64,000 nt of DNA from Achatina immaculata (GCA_009760885.1 CM019721.1:21755639-21819638); one strand, 5' to 3'; positions 23,757 to 35,515 are shown, counted from the first letter of the stretch. The notes: generated by a model from the sequence alone, not told the origin. Numbers and translations: made by a program.

Positions 23757-26632
23757 TTTTACACTAGAAGACTTTCATAACACACTGCAAACGACGATAG
23801 ACTAACAATGGGGGATTTTAAAGCAAAGATTAATACAGAAAGAACAGAAGATGAAGGACATGTTGTAGGGAAATTTAGCATAGGACATAGAAATGAGGCA
23901 GGTGACAGTCTAATGGCGTTTTGCATGGAAAATGAGCAAATGATTGCTAACACACTTTTAAAACAACATCCAAGAAGACTTTACACATGGACATCACCTG
24001 ATGAGGCTTCTGGCCCCAAACAAAAGCACTCAAACAATTCATAAACTAAGTTCCCAAAACTGGCTAAATATACATATTCCATGCATATTTATTCTTCCAA
24101 ACTTGTGTACCTCAGACAATCTAAGATCTATAGCTAGCAATCCTTCAAATAAGACAACACAAGCATGGGGATTTTACTATCAGTACAGCTACTCTGTTCA
24201 CAGAAAAACATTTACAGATGAATGGTGGCTCACGATGCGCACAGATACCTGCCACCTGCAAAGTGCTCACTGCTTAAAGTCAGGGACACAAATATGTTAA
24301 AAGACAGCCTCCTACCTTTGGGTCAGTGATGACACTATGTATGATATCTTTCTCATCTTCTGTGTCAAGGTCTTGTAGAACTTGCAGGGAGCTTATATGC
24401 AGGATGTTGCTGTTTTCTGAGATCTGTAAGAGAAGCAAACAAGTCATGCAGCTGCATTCTTTTTCTTGTGTCCTTTAATTTACATGATACATGTGTGTTA
24501 TGTCAATTTCTTCTGTATGTCTAATTTTACACTAGAAGACTTTCATAACACACTGCAAACGACGATAGACTAACAATGGGGGATTTTAAAGCAAAGATTA
24601 ATACAGAAAGAACAGAAGATGAAGGACATGTTGTAGGGAAATTTAGCATAGGACATAGAAATGAGGCAGGTGACAGTCTAATGGCGTTTTGCATGGAAAA
24701 TGAGCAAATGATTGCTAACACACTTTTAAAACAACATCCAAGAAGACTTTACACATGGACATCACCTGATGGGAAAACCAAGAATCAAATAGATTACATT
24801 TTAGTGCAAAGAAGGTGGAGATAAAATATAACATCAGCAAAAACTTTACCAGGTGCTGACTGTGACACGGACCATGAGTTATTAATAGCAGACAAGAAGA
24901 TAAAGATACAAAAGACAGTTATGGGATCAAGACCACTCCGCTTTGATCTTACAAAAATACCAGAACAATACGGTATAGAAGTGAAGAACCGTTTCGAAAT
25001 CATGTTGGCTGTACAGGAGGAGATGACACCAGATGAAATGGCTACACAGGCCAGAGATATCTTAATAACAACAGCTAAAGACATGGTTCCAGTAAAGAAA
25101 ACACAAAATAATGGATGGATTACAGCAGGTACACTAGAACTGATAAAACAACGTAGAGAAATGAAGACGCAATGGAAAGTGACAAACAACAAGAAAGAGA
25201 AATATAAATCTTTAACAAAAGAAGTACAAAGAAACATAAGAAAAGACCAAAAACAATACATACAAGATTGTTGTGAAAGAATAATAAGGACATCAGAAGT
25301 GTGGAAGAGATAGTGAAATGTTTAAAGAAATGAAGACATTGACAAGAAATGTCACACCTAAGATAAATGTAATTTGTGACAAGATGGGGAATACCTTGAC
25401 AGAGACAGTGGTAATTCTAGAAAGACGGAAGGAATATTGCAGAGGAATGTACGAAAAAATCGAATATGAAAGCAGAAATCAACAGTGTGAATTATTATTG
25501 GAGGAGAAAGACCTGAACTGACAATAGAAAAAGTTTTATGGGCAATAAAGAATCTGAAAAATGGTAAATCACCAGGATGTGATGAGATAACAGCTGAACT
25601 TATTAAAGCAGGAGGAAAGGAATGTGCAACAATCTATCATGCACTATGTAAAAAGATATGGCATTCAGGTATTTGGCCAAAAGAGTGGAAAAGAACTGTA
25701 TTCATACCACTGCCAAAAAAAAGTTAACCTCAAATTATGCACAAACTACAGAACTGTTGCCCTGATTAGTCATGCCAGTAAAATTATGTTAAAAATCATT
25801 ATGGGTAGACTTCGTAAGAAAATAGAAGTCAATATGGTCCAAGCTGGTTTCAGGCAAGGAAGAGGTTCGAGAGATCATATATTCAATATAAGATTAATAA
25901 TAGAGAAATGCAGAGAATTTAATGTGAATCTATATTTATCCTTTATAGACTACTCAAAGCATTTGATTGTGTACAACACCAGAAACTTTGGGAAATAATG
26001 GATAAAAATGGGATTTCCAACACATCTGATACAATTAATGTCACTGCTGTATCTACACCAACAAGCAGCAGTAAGAATAAACGGTGAAACAAAATCTTAG
26101 TTCGACATAAAACAAGTGGTCCATCAGGGGTGCATATTGTCACCTTACTTATTTAACTTGTATTCTGAAAATATAATGAGGAATGTTAGAAAAGATGTAG
26201 ACAACGAATATTATTATGCCATAACAATTGGAGGTTATGAAACACCAGAGATTAAATATACTGATGACACAATATTACTATTCACAACACAAAAAGGAAT
26301 GGAAAAACTAATTATGTCAGTCCGTAAGAATAGTGAAGAGCAAAACCTCTATCTTAATGTGAAGAATACTAAATTGATGACAAATGACAAAGCAATCAAG
26401 GCAGCTGATATATGTATCAATGAGGAAAAACTGGAAGAAGTGGAGAGTTTTGAATATCTTGGATCACTACTAACTAATAATGGAGATACAATGAGGGAAA
26501 TTAAAAGGAGGACATCTATTGCTCTTCAGAAAGTAAAACAACTAAAGAATCTGTGGAGATGAACAGACAGAACCACAAAAATAAGATTTTTAAGGGCATG
26601 CATCTTTCCTATCGTAACATATGCCTGAACAA
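23757..26632 (+). mobile_element. RTE-like element, 5'-truncated, with partly duplicated endonuclease
   Basis: Starts inside the AP endonuclease (MGDFKAKINTERTEDEG, then RRLYTWTSPDGKTKNQIDYI). The first start (23757) is cut off by the 768-bp duplication; the copy starting at 24525 runs on through a linker (24921-25313), RT with QAGFRQGRGSRDHIF, motif A LSFIDYSK, motif B HQGCILSPYLFNLYSENI (26120) and motif C KYTDDTILLF (26270), and ends in LGSLLTNNGD and TTKIRFLRACIFP near 26630. Stops and shifts occur at several points. The 3' end is lost in the following TGTGTGACAACAA-type repeat. Confidence 0.85.
24316..24423 (-). CDS. SNX19: SNX19-like exon 6, upstream copy
   Basis: 108 bp (36 codons) between acceptor CTCTTACAG and donor GTAGGA on the minus strand. 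It begins ISENSNILHISSLQVLQDLD and ends SVITDPK, an acidic linker between the PX and C-terminal domains. Both ends are phase 0. An apparently identical exon with identical flanks lies 768 bp away at 23548, inside a tandem duplication. If both are spliced in, the protein gains 36 residues without a frame shift. No similarity to a named domain was recognised; membership of the gene is inferred from splice sites, phase and order. Confidence 0.72.
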
Positions 26633-28340
26633 CAATTATGCGGAAGCAACAACTACGTGATGACAACAAATATGGAATGACAACAAATACTGACAATAGC
26701 TGTGTGACAACAACTGTGTGACAACAAAACCTATGTGATGGTAATGATAACTGTGTGACAACAACAACTATGTGATGACAAAAAAAAACTATGTGATGAC
26801 AACAATAACTGTGTGACAACAATGTGATGACAACACCAATTGTGTGACAACAAATATGTGATGACAACAACTATATGATGAAAACAATAACTGTGTGACA
26901 ACAACTGTGTGGAAACAAGAACTATGCGATGACAACAACTGTGTGACAACAACAACTATGTGATGACAACAACTGTGTGACAACAAATATGAGATGACAA
27001 CAACAACAACTATGTGACAACAACTATGTGGTTACAACAACTGTGTGACAACAACAACTATGTGATGACAACAAACGTGTGACAACTACTATGTGATTAT
27101 AAAAACTGTGTGGCAGCAACAACTATGTCATTACAACATCTGTGTGACACCAACAACTATGTAATGACAAGGGCTCTGTGACAAAAACTATGTGATTACA
27201 ACAACTATGTTATGACAACAACAACTGTATGATTACAACAACTATGTGGATACAACAACTGTGTTATGACAACATCAATTGTGTGACAACAACAACTACG
27301 TGATGACATCAACTGTGTGACAACAACAACTATGTGATTGCAATAACTGTGTGACAACAACAACTACGTGATGACATCAACTGTGTGACAACAACTATGT
27401 GATTACAACAATGGCAACTTTGTGACAACAACTATGTGATGACAACAGCAACTATGTGATGACAATGACTATATGACAACAACTATGTGATTACAACAAA
27501 TGTGTGACAACAATTATGTTATGACAATAACTGAGTGACAACAATATTTATGTGATGACAACAACTGCATAATAACAACTATGTGAATACAACTTTGAGA
27601 CAACAACAACTATGTTATGACAATAACTATGTGATGACAACAGCTGTGTGACAACAACTATGTGACTACATCAACAACTATGTTATGACAACAACAACTG
27701 TGTGATTACAACAACTATGTGGATACAACAACTTTGTTATGACAACAACAATTGTGTGATTACAACAACTGTGTGACAACAACACTATGTGATGACAACA
27801 ACTGTGTGACAACAATTATATGGTTACAACAACAATTGTGTTATGACAACAACTGTGTGACAACAACTATTCCAAAAACAACTGTGTTATGAGAACAACA
27901 ACTGTGTGACAACAGCAACTGTCTGATAACAACAAGTGTGTTATGACAACAGCAACTGTGTGATGATAAAATCGACAGTGTGATAAGAGTAACTATGACA
28001 ATGATAACAGCAACTGTGTGATGACAACAGCAACTGTGTGATGACAACAGCAACTGTGTGATGATAACAGCAACAGTGTGATAACAGTAACTATGATATG
28101 ATAACAGCAACTGTGTGATAACAGAACTGTGTGATGATAACAGCAACTGTGTAATGATAACAACAAGAAACTGTGAGATGACAACAACAACTATGTTATG
28201 ATAACAAGTGTGTGACAACAACTATGTGGTGACAACCATGTGATGATAACAATCATGTGATGACAGCAACAAATGTGTGACAACAACTATATGACAACAA
28301 TAACTGTGTGACAACAACAACTGTGCAGCAGCAATAAAAG
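26632..28340. repeat. Irregular (tgtgtgacaacaactatgtg)n array
   Basis: 1.7 kb of imperfect tandem copies of short phrases such as tgtgtgacaacaac and tatgtgatgacaac in variable order. It starts inside the 3' part of an RTE-like element. Minus-strand ORFs of SHSCCHH type are by-products. Confidence 0.9.
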
Positions 28341-28560
28341 TGCCAGGTACTTATTTTCATGGCTGGATCACTGTTGGGTATAAAACCCACACAGTTTTTA
28401 CAGATATAAAACTCTATATAACATACAAAAGAGTTTAACAGCTACTACTGCATCCAAAGAAAGACCAATCCTTAGCAAAACTGACACACTATTAACATCA
28501 AGTAAAGACCAAAAGCAAAGATAGGCCAAACACTTCCAAAAAACACTTAATTGGCCACAC
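28340..28560. other. Short unique intron stretch
   Basis: Single-copy sequence between a simple repeat and a retroelement. No feature recognised, although the last part may already be the decayed 5' portion of the following element. Confidence 0.4.
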
Positions 28561-30880
28561 CCAAAAGACTTGATAGACCTTGAAACTGACTTACCATTCC
28601 CACAGCTAAATATCAACCTAGATGAAATTGAAACAGTAGTGAATTTAATGGCTAACAACAAAGCTGCAGGTGAAGATGAAATAACAGCTAAAATGTTAAA
28701 AGCTACTAACATTGACAACATGAACCAACTACAGAGAATGTTTAATAAAGTTTGGAAAGAAGAAAAGGTCCCTTCTAAATGGAAAAAGGGAATCATTGTT
28801 AAAATATTGAAAAAAGGCAATCTTAGAAACTGCAATAACTGGAGAGAAGCAAACTTACTTTTAGTTGTGTCAAAAATATTTTGCAAAGTTATTCTGAATA
28901 GAATTCATGCTGCAATGAGAGAATAATAGGCAGGATTTTGAAAAGCGAGAGGCTGTCTCAATCAGATCTTTGCTCTATGAATAATACTTGAAGGACATAT
29001 TAAAAATCAAAGACCGTTAATCCTGAACTTCATAGACTTTAAAAAGGCATTTGATAGCATACACAGAGATTCATTGTAGAGAATTTTAAGAATATATGGA
29101 ATACCATCTAAGACTGTCAACATCATTAGAGACCTCTACAATGGATATGTCTGTTTAGTCAACACAGAAGGAATGAGATGGTTCCAGACTGAAATAGGCA
29201 TAAAATAAGGATATATATTATCTGCCTTGCTTTTTGGAATTGCCAAAGACTTCATAATGAAAAAATGCTCATCATCATCACCATGTGCCGTGTCAACTGG
29301 CGTTGGCTATTATGCTTCTCCAGAGTACACGATCCTTCATGCAGGCCATCAGCTCAGTTGGTGATCTCCTCTCACGCCATCCCATCAGACTGTCCAGTAT
29401 TATTTCTTTTGGTCTTCCTCTTGATCTTCTTCCTTCTATTTTTCCTGTTATAATATTTTCAATGCCCCCTCTTCTCACTGCATGTCCTATGAAAGTACAC
29501 TGTCTCTCTCTTATGTTTTTTTTTACAAGATTTTTTGTCTCTCCAGCTCTTCTCATACATTCTTCATTAGTTATTTTTGCTGTCCAGGGGATTCGCAACA
29601 TTCTTCTAATAAACCACATTTCTGCTGCTTCCAATGATTTTTGTGCAGACTTGCCTATTGTCCATGATTCATTTCCATATAACAAGATAGGTTCAATATA
29701 GCATTTTAGGACTCGTTTTCTAACATTCATTGATAAGGTTGTGTTGCATAATATGTTTCTCATTCTCTGAAATGTAGTCTTTGCTTGGCCTATTATGTTC
29801 CTAATTTCTGTTTTGCATTTCCCATCTGAAGTTATTACTGCTTCAAGGTATTTGAACTTCTGCACCTGCTTTAGAATAGTTCCGTTTAATTTTATACTGC
29901 ATGTTGGTGGATTCTGTTTCCTAGATATAACCATTATAAATGCTACACAAAAATGCTACACAGGTAAAATGGGCATGGATTGGATACATGAGACCCAACT
30001 GGAAGATCTTGATTGTGCAGTGACATAACTCTTATCTGTGACAATGTGAAATCAATGCAAGAAAAAACAGATACCCTGTCTTCAATGGCTAATAAAATAG
30101 GACTTGAAATTAACAAGGATAAAACAAAAATAATGAAACTTCTCATTAACCATGAAGGACAAATGTATGTAGAAGGAACAGCTATTGAAGAAGTAAATCA
30201 ATTTGCATATCTCGGCCGCTACAGAGACCAGGATGGTGACACCAGAAAGGAAGTTAGAATTTTGAATGCAACAGCAGCACTGACCTTCAAGAATCTCGAG
30301 AACATATGGCATTCAAAAGTTATAAGCATAAAAACCAGGTTAAGATTATTCAATTCAAATGTAATATCCACCCTCATTTACGCATGTGAAAGCTGGAAAA
30401 CTAAACAAAGAGACAAGAAATTAGACTCCTCTGAAAACAAATGCCTAAGGACAATACTGGGTAAAAAGTGGAACAAATTCAAGAACAACGCAGAGATAAG
30501 ACACACGAGCAAACAACAACCTGTCTCATCGGTGATCAGAAAAAGAAGATGGACATATGTCTGTCATGTGATGAGAAGAAACAATCAGAGGATCTCCAAA
30601 CAAGCCATCAAATGGAACACAACAGGCCAAAGAAAAAGAGGCAGACCACGTGAAACTCTGAAGAGGATATTGTTAAGAAAGGGCAGTTTAGTGGGCATAA
30701 CATGCCTTGATGAGATTGAAAATTTCGCCAAAGACAGGAAATCTTGGCAAATTACCATGCGGGCCCTACGTGACGTTAAGCGGCACAGGAAGGATATCGA
30801 TATCGATACTAACAACACACTAACAATTTTATTAGAAAAACAATATACAGTTTTCCCTGTTTAAACTAATGTATAATATG
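28560..30880 (+). mobile_element. RTE-like element, RT region, interrupted by a younger insertion
   Basis: First half 28570-29262: KAAGEDEITAKML, KKGNLRNCNNWREANLL, a stop-broken QAGF region, then FIDFKKAFDSIHRDSL (motif A) and GYILSALLFGIAKDFIM (motif B). The insertion 29261-29957 follows. The second half resumes at 29958 with a broken motif C region and an open frame at 30013-30864 containing LGLEINKDKTKI-type thumb sequence, YLGRYRDQDGDTRKE, STLIYACESWKT, KRRWTYVCHVMRRNN and GQRKRGRPRETLKR. The second half is unusually well preserved (283 codons). Confidence 0.85.
29261..29957 (-). mobile_element. RTE-like 5'-truncated insertion with 9-bp target site duplication
   Basis: Minus-strand frame of 213 codons (29934 down to 29293) beginning MVISRKQNPPTCSIKLNGT and continuing to RSIIANAS, followed by a GATGATGATGAG tail. 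The sequence aaaaatgct stands at 29261-29269 and again at 29949-29957, a likely target site duplication. It splits the RT frame of the surrounding element. Its text is close to the copy at 61-64 kb ([19 protein letters not shown] there), so this family was active relatively late. Confidence 0.88.
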
Positions 30881-30990
30881 TCATACTGCAAATCAGACTA
30901 TCTATACTTTTGCGATCCTTTTAAATGTGACAACCATCCCATTCCACTTTATGAAATGTACTGCTCTGGTCAGCTGACATAAACCCCCCA

Positions 30991-31206
30991 GGCACACAAT
31001 GAGTTAATGTTAACCATACCGCATCCATGAGACATGCTGTGTTAACTTCAATAACATCAGTGGGCACACAATGAGTTAATGTTAACCATACCGCATCCAT
31101 GAGACATGCTGTGTTAACTTCAATAACATCAATGGGCACACAATGAGTTAATGTTAACCATACCACATCCATGAGACATGCTGTGTTAACTTCAATAACA
31201 TCAGCA
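30991..31206. repeat. 72-bp tandem repeat x3 over the exon 5 donor
   Basis: Units begin ggcacacaatgagttaatg at 30992, 31063 and 31135. Each contains the coding end (minus strand NTACLMD) and a GTATGG donor. 72 bp is 24 codons and no stop occurs, so any of the three donors keeps the frame. Confidence 0.92.
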
Positions 31207-31340
31207 CCAAACTGGTTTCCACCCCGGCTCTGCTTGTCCTCTGGTGTCTCACGAGCTCTCAGTCCTGACATCATCTCCTGGGGAATGTTTGGAAGTGCTT
31301 TAATTCTGTCTACAACTTCTGAGACTCCCCGCATTAACAT
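31164..31340 (-). CDS. SNX19: SNX19-like exon 5: post-PX segment, both splice sites tandemly duplicated
   Basis: 177 bp (59 codons) between acceptor CTTCCTGTACAG and donor GTATGG. It begins MLMRGVSEVVDRIKALPN, which follows the PX domain where vertebrate SNX19 has a comparable helix. The end reads NTACLMDV. The first part of the exon with its acceptor is present twice (108-bp tandem repeat), and the last part with its donor is present three times (72-bp tandem repeat). The whole stretch from 31505 to 30921 is free of stops in the exon frame, because both units are multiples of three. The listed ends take the acceptor and donor closest to the unique core. Use of the outer donors would add 24 or 48 residues in frame. 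Confidence 0.82.
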
Positions 31341-31481
31341 CTGTACAGGAAGAATAAAAACACAATGATAATCTGACATCATCTCCTGGGGAATGTTTGG
31401 AAGTGCTTTAATTCTGTCTACAACTTCTGAGACTCCCCGCATTAACATCTGTACAGGAAGAATAAAAACACAATGATAATC
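31266..31481. repeat. 108-bp tandem repeat x2 over the exon 5 acceptor
   Basis: Units 31266-31373 and 31374-31481. Each contains the acceptor CTTCCTGTACAG and the first 25 codons of exon 5. 108 bp is 36 codons. The outer copy lacks a donor of its own but is open in frame into the inner copy. Confidence 0.92.
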
Positions 31482-31522
31482 TGACATCAGATGACACTCA
31501 TACATAATGATAATCTGACATC

Positions 31523-32118
31523 ATGAGACTTCCAACAACAGTCAATTCATTACACTGTCTTCAAAGACTTCCACCAACAGTCAACTCATTACATTGTCTT
31601 CACAGACTTCCAATAACAGTCAACTCATCACACTGTCTTCACAGACTTCCAATAACAGTCAACTCATCACACTGTCTTCACAGACTTCCAACAACAGTCA
31701 TCTCATTACACTGTCTTCACAGACTTCCAATAACAGCAACTCATCACACTGTCTTCACAGACTTCCACCAACGGTCAACTCATTACACTGTCTTCACAGA
31801 CTTCCAACAACAGCAACTCATCACACTGTTTTCACAGACTTCCAACAACAGCAACTCATCACACTGTTTTCACAGACTTCCAACAACAGCAACTCATCAC
31901 ACTGTTTTCACAGACTTCCAATAACAGTCAACTCATTACACTGTCTTCACAGACTTCCAACAACAGCAACTCATCACACTGTTTTCACAGACTTCCAACA
32001 ACAGCAACTCATCACACTGTTTTCACAGACTTCCAACAACAGCAACTCATCACACTGTTTTCACAGACTTCCAACAACAGCAACTCATCACACTGTCTTC
32101 ACAGACTTCCAACAACTG
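31523..32118. repeat. 38/39-bp minisatellite
   Basis: About 15 copies of acagacttccaacaacagca followed by actcatcacactgtcttc; the 39-bp form has cagtcaactc. It starts about 20 bp after the exon 5 duplications. Confidence 0.93.
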
Positions 32119-32435
32119 GTGATAACTTCCTGCACCTGCCTCATGTTCAGAAATGGTATCACAGCATGAACCTCAAGTTTGGACCACTGCTCTGGTCAAC
32201 CCTCCATCTTTAACTGACGGATGCCATCTATGTGCTGCAGCATATGCTGGAATGGCATTGTCAACTGACAAATATGGAAAATTACTCCGACATCACTTTT
32301 ATGGACATGACATGCCTTGTAAACTTACTTTTGAAATGTCCCTTGTACATGAGTAATTTCTCAGAGCACTATATCTAACAGCAAACAACAGGTTGCTTTC
32401 TCAGATTAACAATAGAAAAACTCATTACTTCTCAC
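32118..32435. other. Intron 4, unique sequence
   Basis: Single-copy sequence between the 38-bp array and exon 4. A polypyrimidine or branch region cannot be singled out. No other feature recognised. Confidence 0.5.
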
Positions 32436-32561
32436 CTTGTCAAACCTGGGTACTGTAATATCAGGAGATTTATTGACAAAAGCAATGTGACTATGTCCCT
32501 CATATGCCAGAAACTCTCTCAAATCTGGCCCATTACAGATTGCCTCAATTTCTATCAGATC
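32436..32561 (-). CDS. SNX19: SNX19-like exon 4: end of PX domain
   Basis: 126 bp, exactly 42 codons, between acceptor GTGTTTTCAG and donor GTGAGA on the minus strand. It reads DLIEIEAICNGPDLREFLAY and ends VPRFDK. The segment LREFLAYEG...AFVNK is the final PX helix region followed by the SNX19-type extension. Both ends are phase 0, so it joins exon 3 (KYLK) and exon 5 (MLMRGV) directly. Together exons 1-4 give an uninterrupted PX domain of normal length, which rules out any extra exon at 33.2-33.6 kb. Confidence 0.88.
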
Positions 32562-32564
32562 CTG

Positions 32565-33160
32565 AAAACACACAGTTAGAGGAGTATTTAGGCCCTTACA
32601 ATTTCTGGTACTCTGATGGGGTAGGGAGCCCTTGCTTGGGGTCTGTAAATTGTTGGATATTATTCTTTTTCTGCCTCAAGCTGAAGCAGCGCCTCCTGTG
32701 TGGCTGAAACATGAAACCCATCTTAGCTATTATACCCCACAGAACCCATGTTAGAAGTGACAATTTAAGCTCTTCTAACTGACAGCTATTCTTTACCTGG
32801 TTGAAACAAAAACAATCAAAATATCTACTAAAAAAACATAATTCAACGAACTAATTGAAATTATTTTGCTAAAATCAGTACTAAAAAATATCATTTTAAA
32901 TCTCATTATTAAATCCTTACACGGATTCCATCACTTCAGTTATGTCTATCTACTCTCAGCTATGTCTATCTACTCTCAGAGATGTCCCTCCATCTAACTT
33001 TCTACTCTCAGCAATGTCCCTTCATCTAACTTTCTACTCTTAGCAATGTCCTTATAACTAACTTTCTACTCTCAGCAATGTCCTTCCATCTAACTTTCTA
33101 CTCTTAGCAATGTCACTCTATACTATATTTCTATACTATCAGTCATATACATTTAAGGTT
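32565..33160. other. Intron 3, unique sequence plus 32-bp array
   Basis: 32565-32930 shows nothing recognised. 32950-33125 holds about six copies of a roughly 32-bp unit (tctactctcagcaatgtccc) with variants. Confidence 0.6.
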
Positions 33161-33164
33161 ATTT

Positions 33165-33625
33165 TTTTTTACTTCTTCTTCTTTGTACGCACACTGGCGA
33201 TGACGCACGATACCCTGATTTTTATGATGTGCCTTTTGGCTGGATACCTCCGACTTCAGCATCTTTCCTTGCTAGGGCAGACTATGATCTTGCTCGGACA
33301 GCCATGAAGACAGTGGTGTAGGCTGGCATGACCAAAACTGTTTTCCAGCCTCTGGTGGCTGTACTTAAGCCCCTTCTCCAGATGGCTTTAAGACAGTTCC
33401 ACCGAGACATTCCGACACTGGGATGAGGAATCTGATGAGAGCCTCAACAATATCCATTCCCCGCCACCTATAGTCTGCTGGCTCTGTTTTGCTTACATCA
33501 TTCTGATAGCCATTGTTGTAAAGACCCATAGGCTTGTCATGTCCTGGATTCATTGGTTTCACACCAGACTTTCCCCATCCCTGCCAGCGATCTCCATGTC
33601 CCCATCTGTCCATCAACCTGACATT
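33165..33625 (-). mobile_element. Unclassified GAA-tailed element
   Basis: The minus strand ends at about 33175 in CAAAGAAGAAGAAG followed by an A-run, like the tails at 384 and 5925. It carries an 83-codon open frame (33365-33616; RWGHGDRWQGWGKSG and RWRGMDIVEALIRFLIP) that ends well before the tail. It shares ctccgacttcagca with the element at 5.9-6.9 kb. The frame is not needed by the host gene, because exons 3 and 4 join directly. Its function is unknown. Confidence 0.5.
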
Positions 33626-33824
33626 ACATTTTACAAAAATAACAATTACAATTAGTGTTGACTGCTACAGGTTTCTGGGATACAGAAGTAGGTCAGAGTT
33701 TTTAAGCAAACAGATCTATGTTCCCTGTCTCACAAACACTATGTGAAGATAAGTGTGTTCTTAACACAGTTGTCCCAGGAGAATTTTTTTTTTTTTTTAC
33801 AATTATTCATGTTATACTCAGGTC

Positions 33825-34080
33825 AACTTCTGTACTGAGAAGAATGCTGTTCTCAGGTCAACTTCTGTATTGAGAAGAATGCTGCTCTCAGGTCAATTTC
33901 TGTACTGAGAAGAATGCTGTTCTCAGGTCAACTTCTGTACTGAGAAGAATGCTGTTCTCAGGTCAATTTCTGTACTGAGAAGAATGCTGTTCTCAGGTCA
34001 ACTTCTGTACTGAGATGAATGCTGCTCTCAGGTCAATTTCTGTACTGAGAAGAATGCTGCTCTCATGTCAATTTCTGTAC
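33825..34080. repeat. 35-bp minisatellite
   Basis: About 7 copies of ctcaggtcaacttctgtact plus gagaagaatgctgtt. Confidence 0.92.
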
Positions 34081-34159
34081 TGACTGATCACACTTCCATT
34101 TCACCAGATCAGCATAATTTCTCACTTGCACCAATATCTCTATTTTTGCAATATTCAGC

Positions 34160-35515
34160 TCAATTTCTGAACTGTCAATCATGTAAATGTCAACTGTTAA
34201 TCATGTCAATGTCAACTCAGATTCTCAATTGTCAATCATGTCAATGTCAGCTTAGATTCTCAATTGTCAATCATGTCAATGTCAGCTTAGATTCTCAATT
34301 GTCAATCATGTCAATGTCAGCTTAGATTCTAAACTGTCAATCATGTCAATGTCAGCTTAGATTCTCAATTGTCAATCATGTCATGTCAGTTCAAATTCTC
34401 AACCAACTGTTAATCATGTCAATGTCATCTCAGATTCTGTCAGTTCAAATTCTCAACCAACTGTTAATCATGTCAATGTCACTTCAGATTCTCAACTCTT
34501 AATCATGTCAATGTCAGTTCAAATTCTCACACAACTGTTAATCATGTCAATGTCACTTCAGATTCTCAACTCTTAATCATGTCAATGTCAGTTCAAATTC
34601 TCACACAACTGTTAATCATGTCAATGTCAGTTCAAATTCTCAACCAACTGTTAATCATGTCAATGTCAGTTCAAATTCTCAACCAACTGTTAATCATGTC
34701 AATGTCAGTTCAAATTCTCAACCAACTGTTAATCATGTCAATGTCAGTTCAAATTCTCAACCAACTGTTAATCATGTCAATGTCAGTTCAAATTCTCAAC
34801 CAACTGTTAATCATGTCAATGTCAGTTCAAATTCTCAAACAACTGTTAATCATGTCAATGTCAGTTCAAATTCTCAACCAACTGTTAATCATGTCAATGT
34901 CAGTTCAAATTCTCAACCAACTGTTAATCATGTCAATGTCAGTTCAAATTCTCAACCAACTGTTAATCATGTCAATGTCAGTTCAAATTCTCAACCAACT
35001 GTTAATCATGTCAATGTCAGTTCAAATTCTCAACCAACTGTTAATCATGTCAATGTCAGTTCAAATTCTCAAACAACTGTTAATCATGTCAATGTCAGTT
35101 CAAATTCTCAAACAACTGTTAATCATGTCAATGTCAGTTCAAATTCTCAAACAACTGTTAATCATGTAAATGTCACCTCAGATTCTCAACTCTTAATCAT
35201 GTCAATGTCAGTTCAAATTCTCAACCAACTGTTAATCAAGTCAATGTCAATTCAAATTCTCAACCAACTGTTAATCATGTCAATGTTAGTTCAAATTCTC
35301 AACCAACTAATAATCATGTCATCGTCAGTTCAAATTCTCAACCAACTGTTAATCATGTCAATGTCAGTTCAAATTCTCAACCGTTAATCATGTCAATGTC
35401 AGTTCAAATTCTCAAACAACTGTTAATCATGTCAATGTCAGTTTAAATTCTCAACCAACTGTTAATCACGTCACTATCACCTAAGATTCTCAACTGTCAA
35501 TCATGTCACTGTCAG
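34160..35515. repeat. 35- and 39-bp minisatellite
   Basis: The left part has about 35-bp units (tgtcaatcatgtcaatgtca). The main part has about 25 copies of the 39-bp unit aaccaactgttaatcatgtc plus aatgtcagttcaaattctc. The 39-bp unit is 13 codons without stops, so a 196-codon frame of MSMSVQILNQLLI repeats appears. The array ends about 55 bp from the exon 3 donor. Confidence 0.95.

Larger units (their letters stand above)
23231..24771. repeat. 768-bp tandem duplication containing SNX19-like exon 6
   Basis: Units 23231-23998 and 23999-24766, followed by TGATG at 24767-24771. Each holds exon 6 with both splice sites and the first part of an RTE-like endonuclease. The sequence TGATG stands at the left edge, the junction and the right edge, a 5-bp microhomology. 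The unit translations are identical. Confidence 0.95.

Noticed and set aside
33365..33616. Extra SNX19-like exon between exons 3 and 4
   Set aside because: Exons 3 and 4 join in phase and give a PX domain of normal length; an insert here would split the final PX helix. The block has a retroelement-like tail.
34579..35169. MSMSVQILNQLLI repeat frame as a protein
   Set aside because: Product of a 39-bp minisatellite in intron 3-2 sequence; no supporting coding features.
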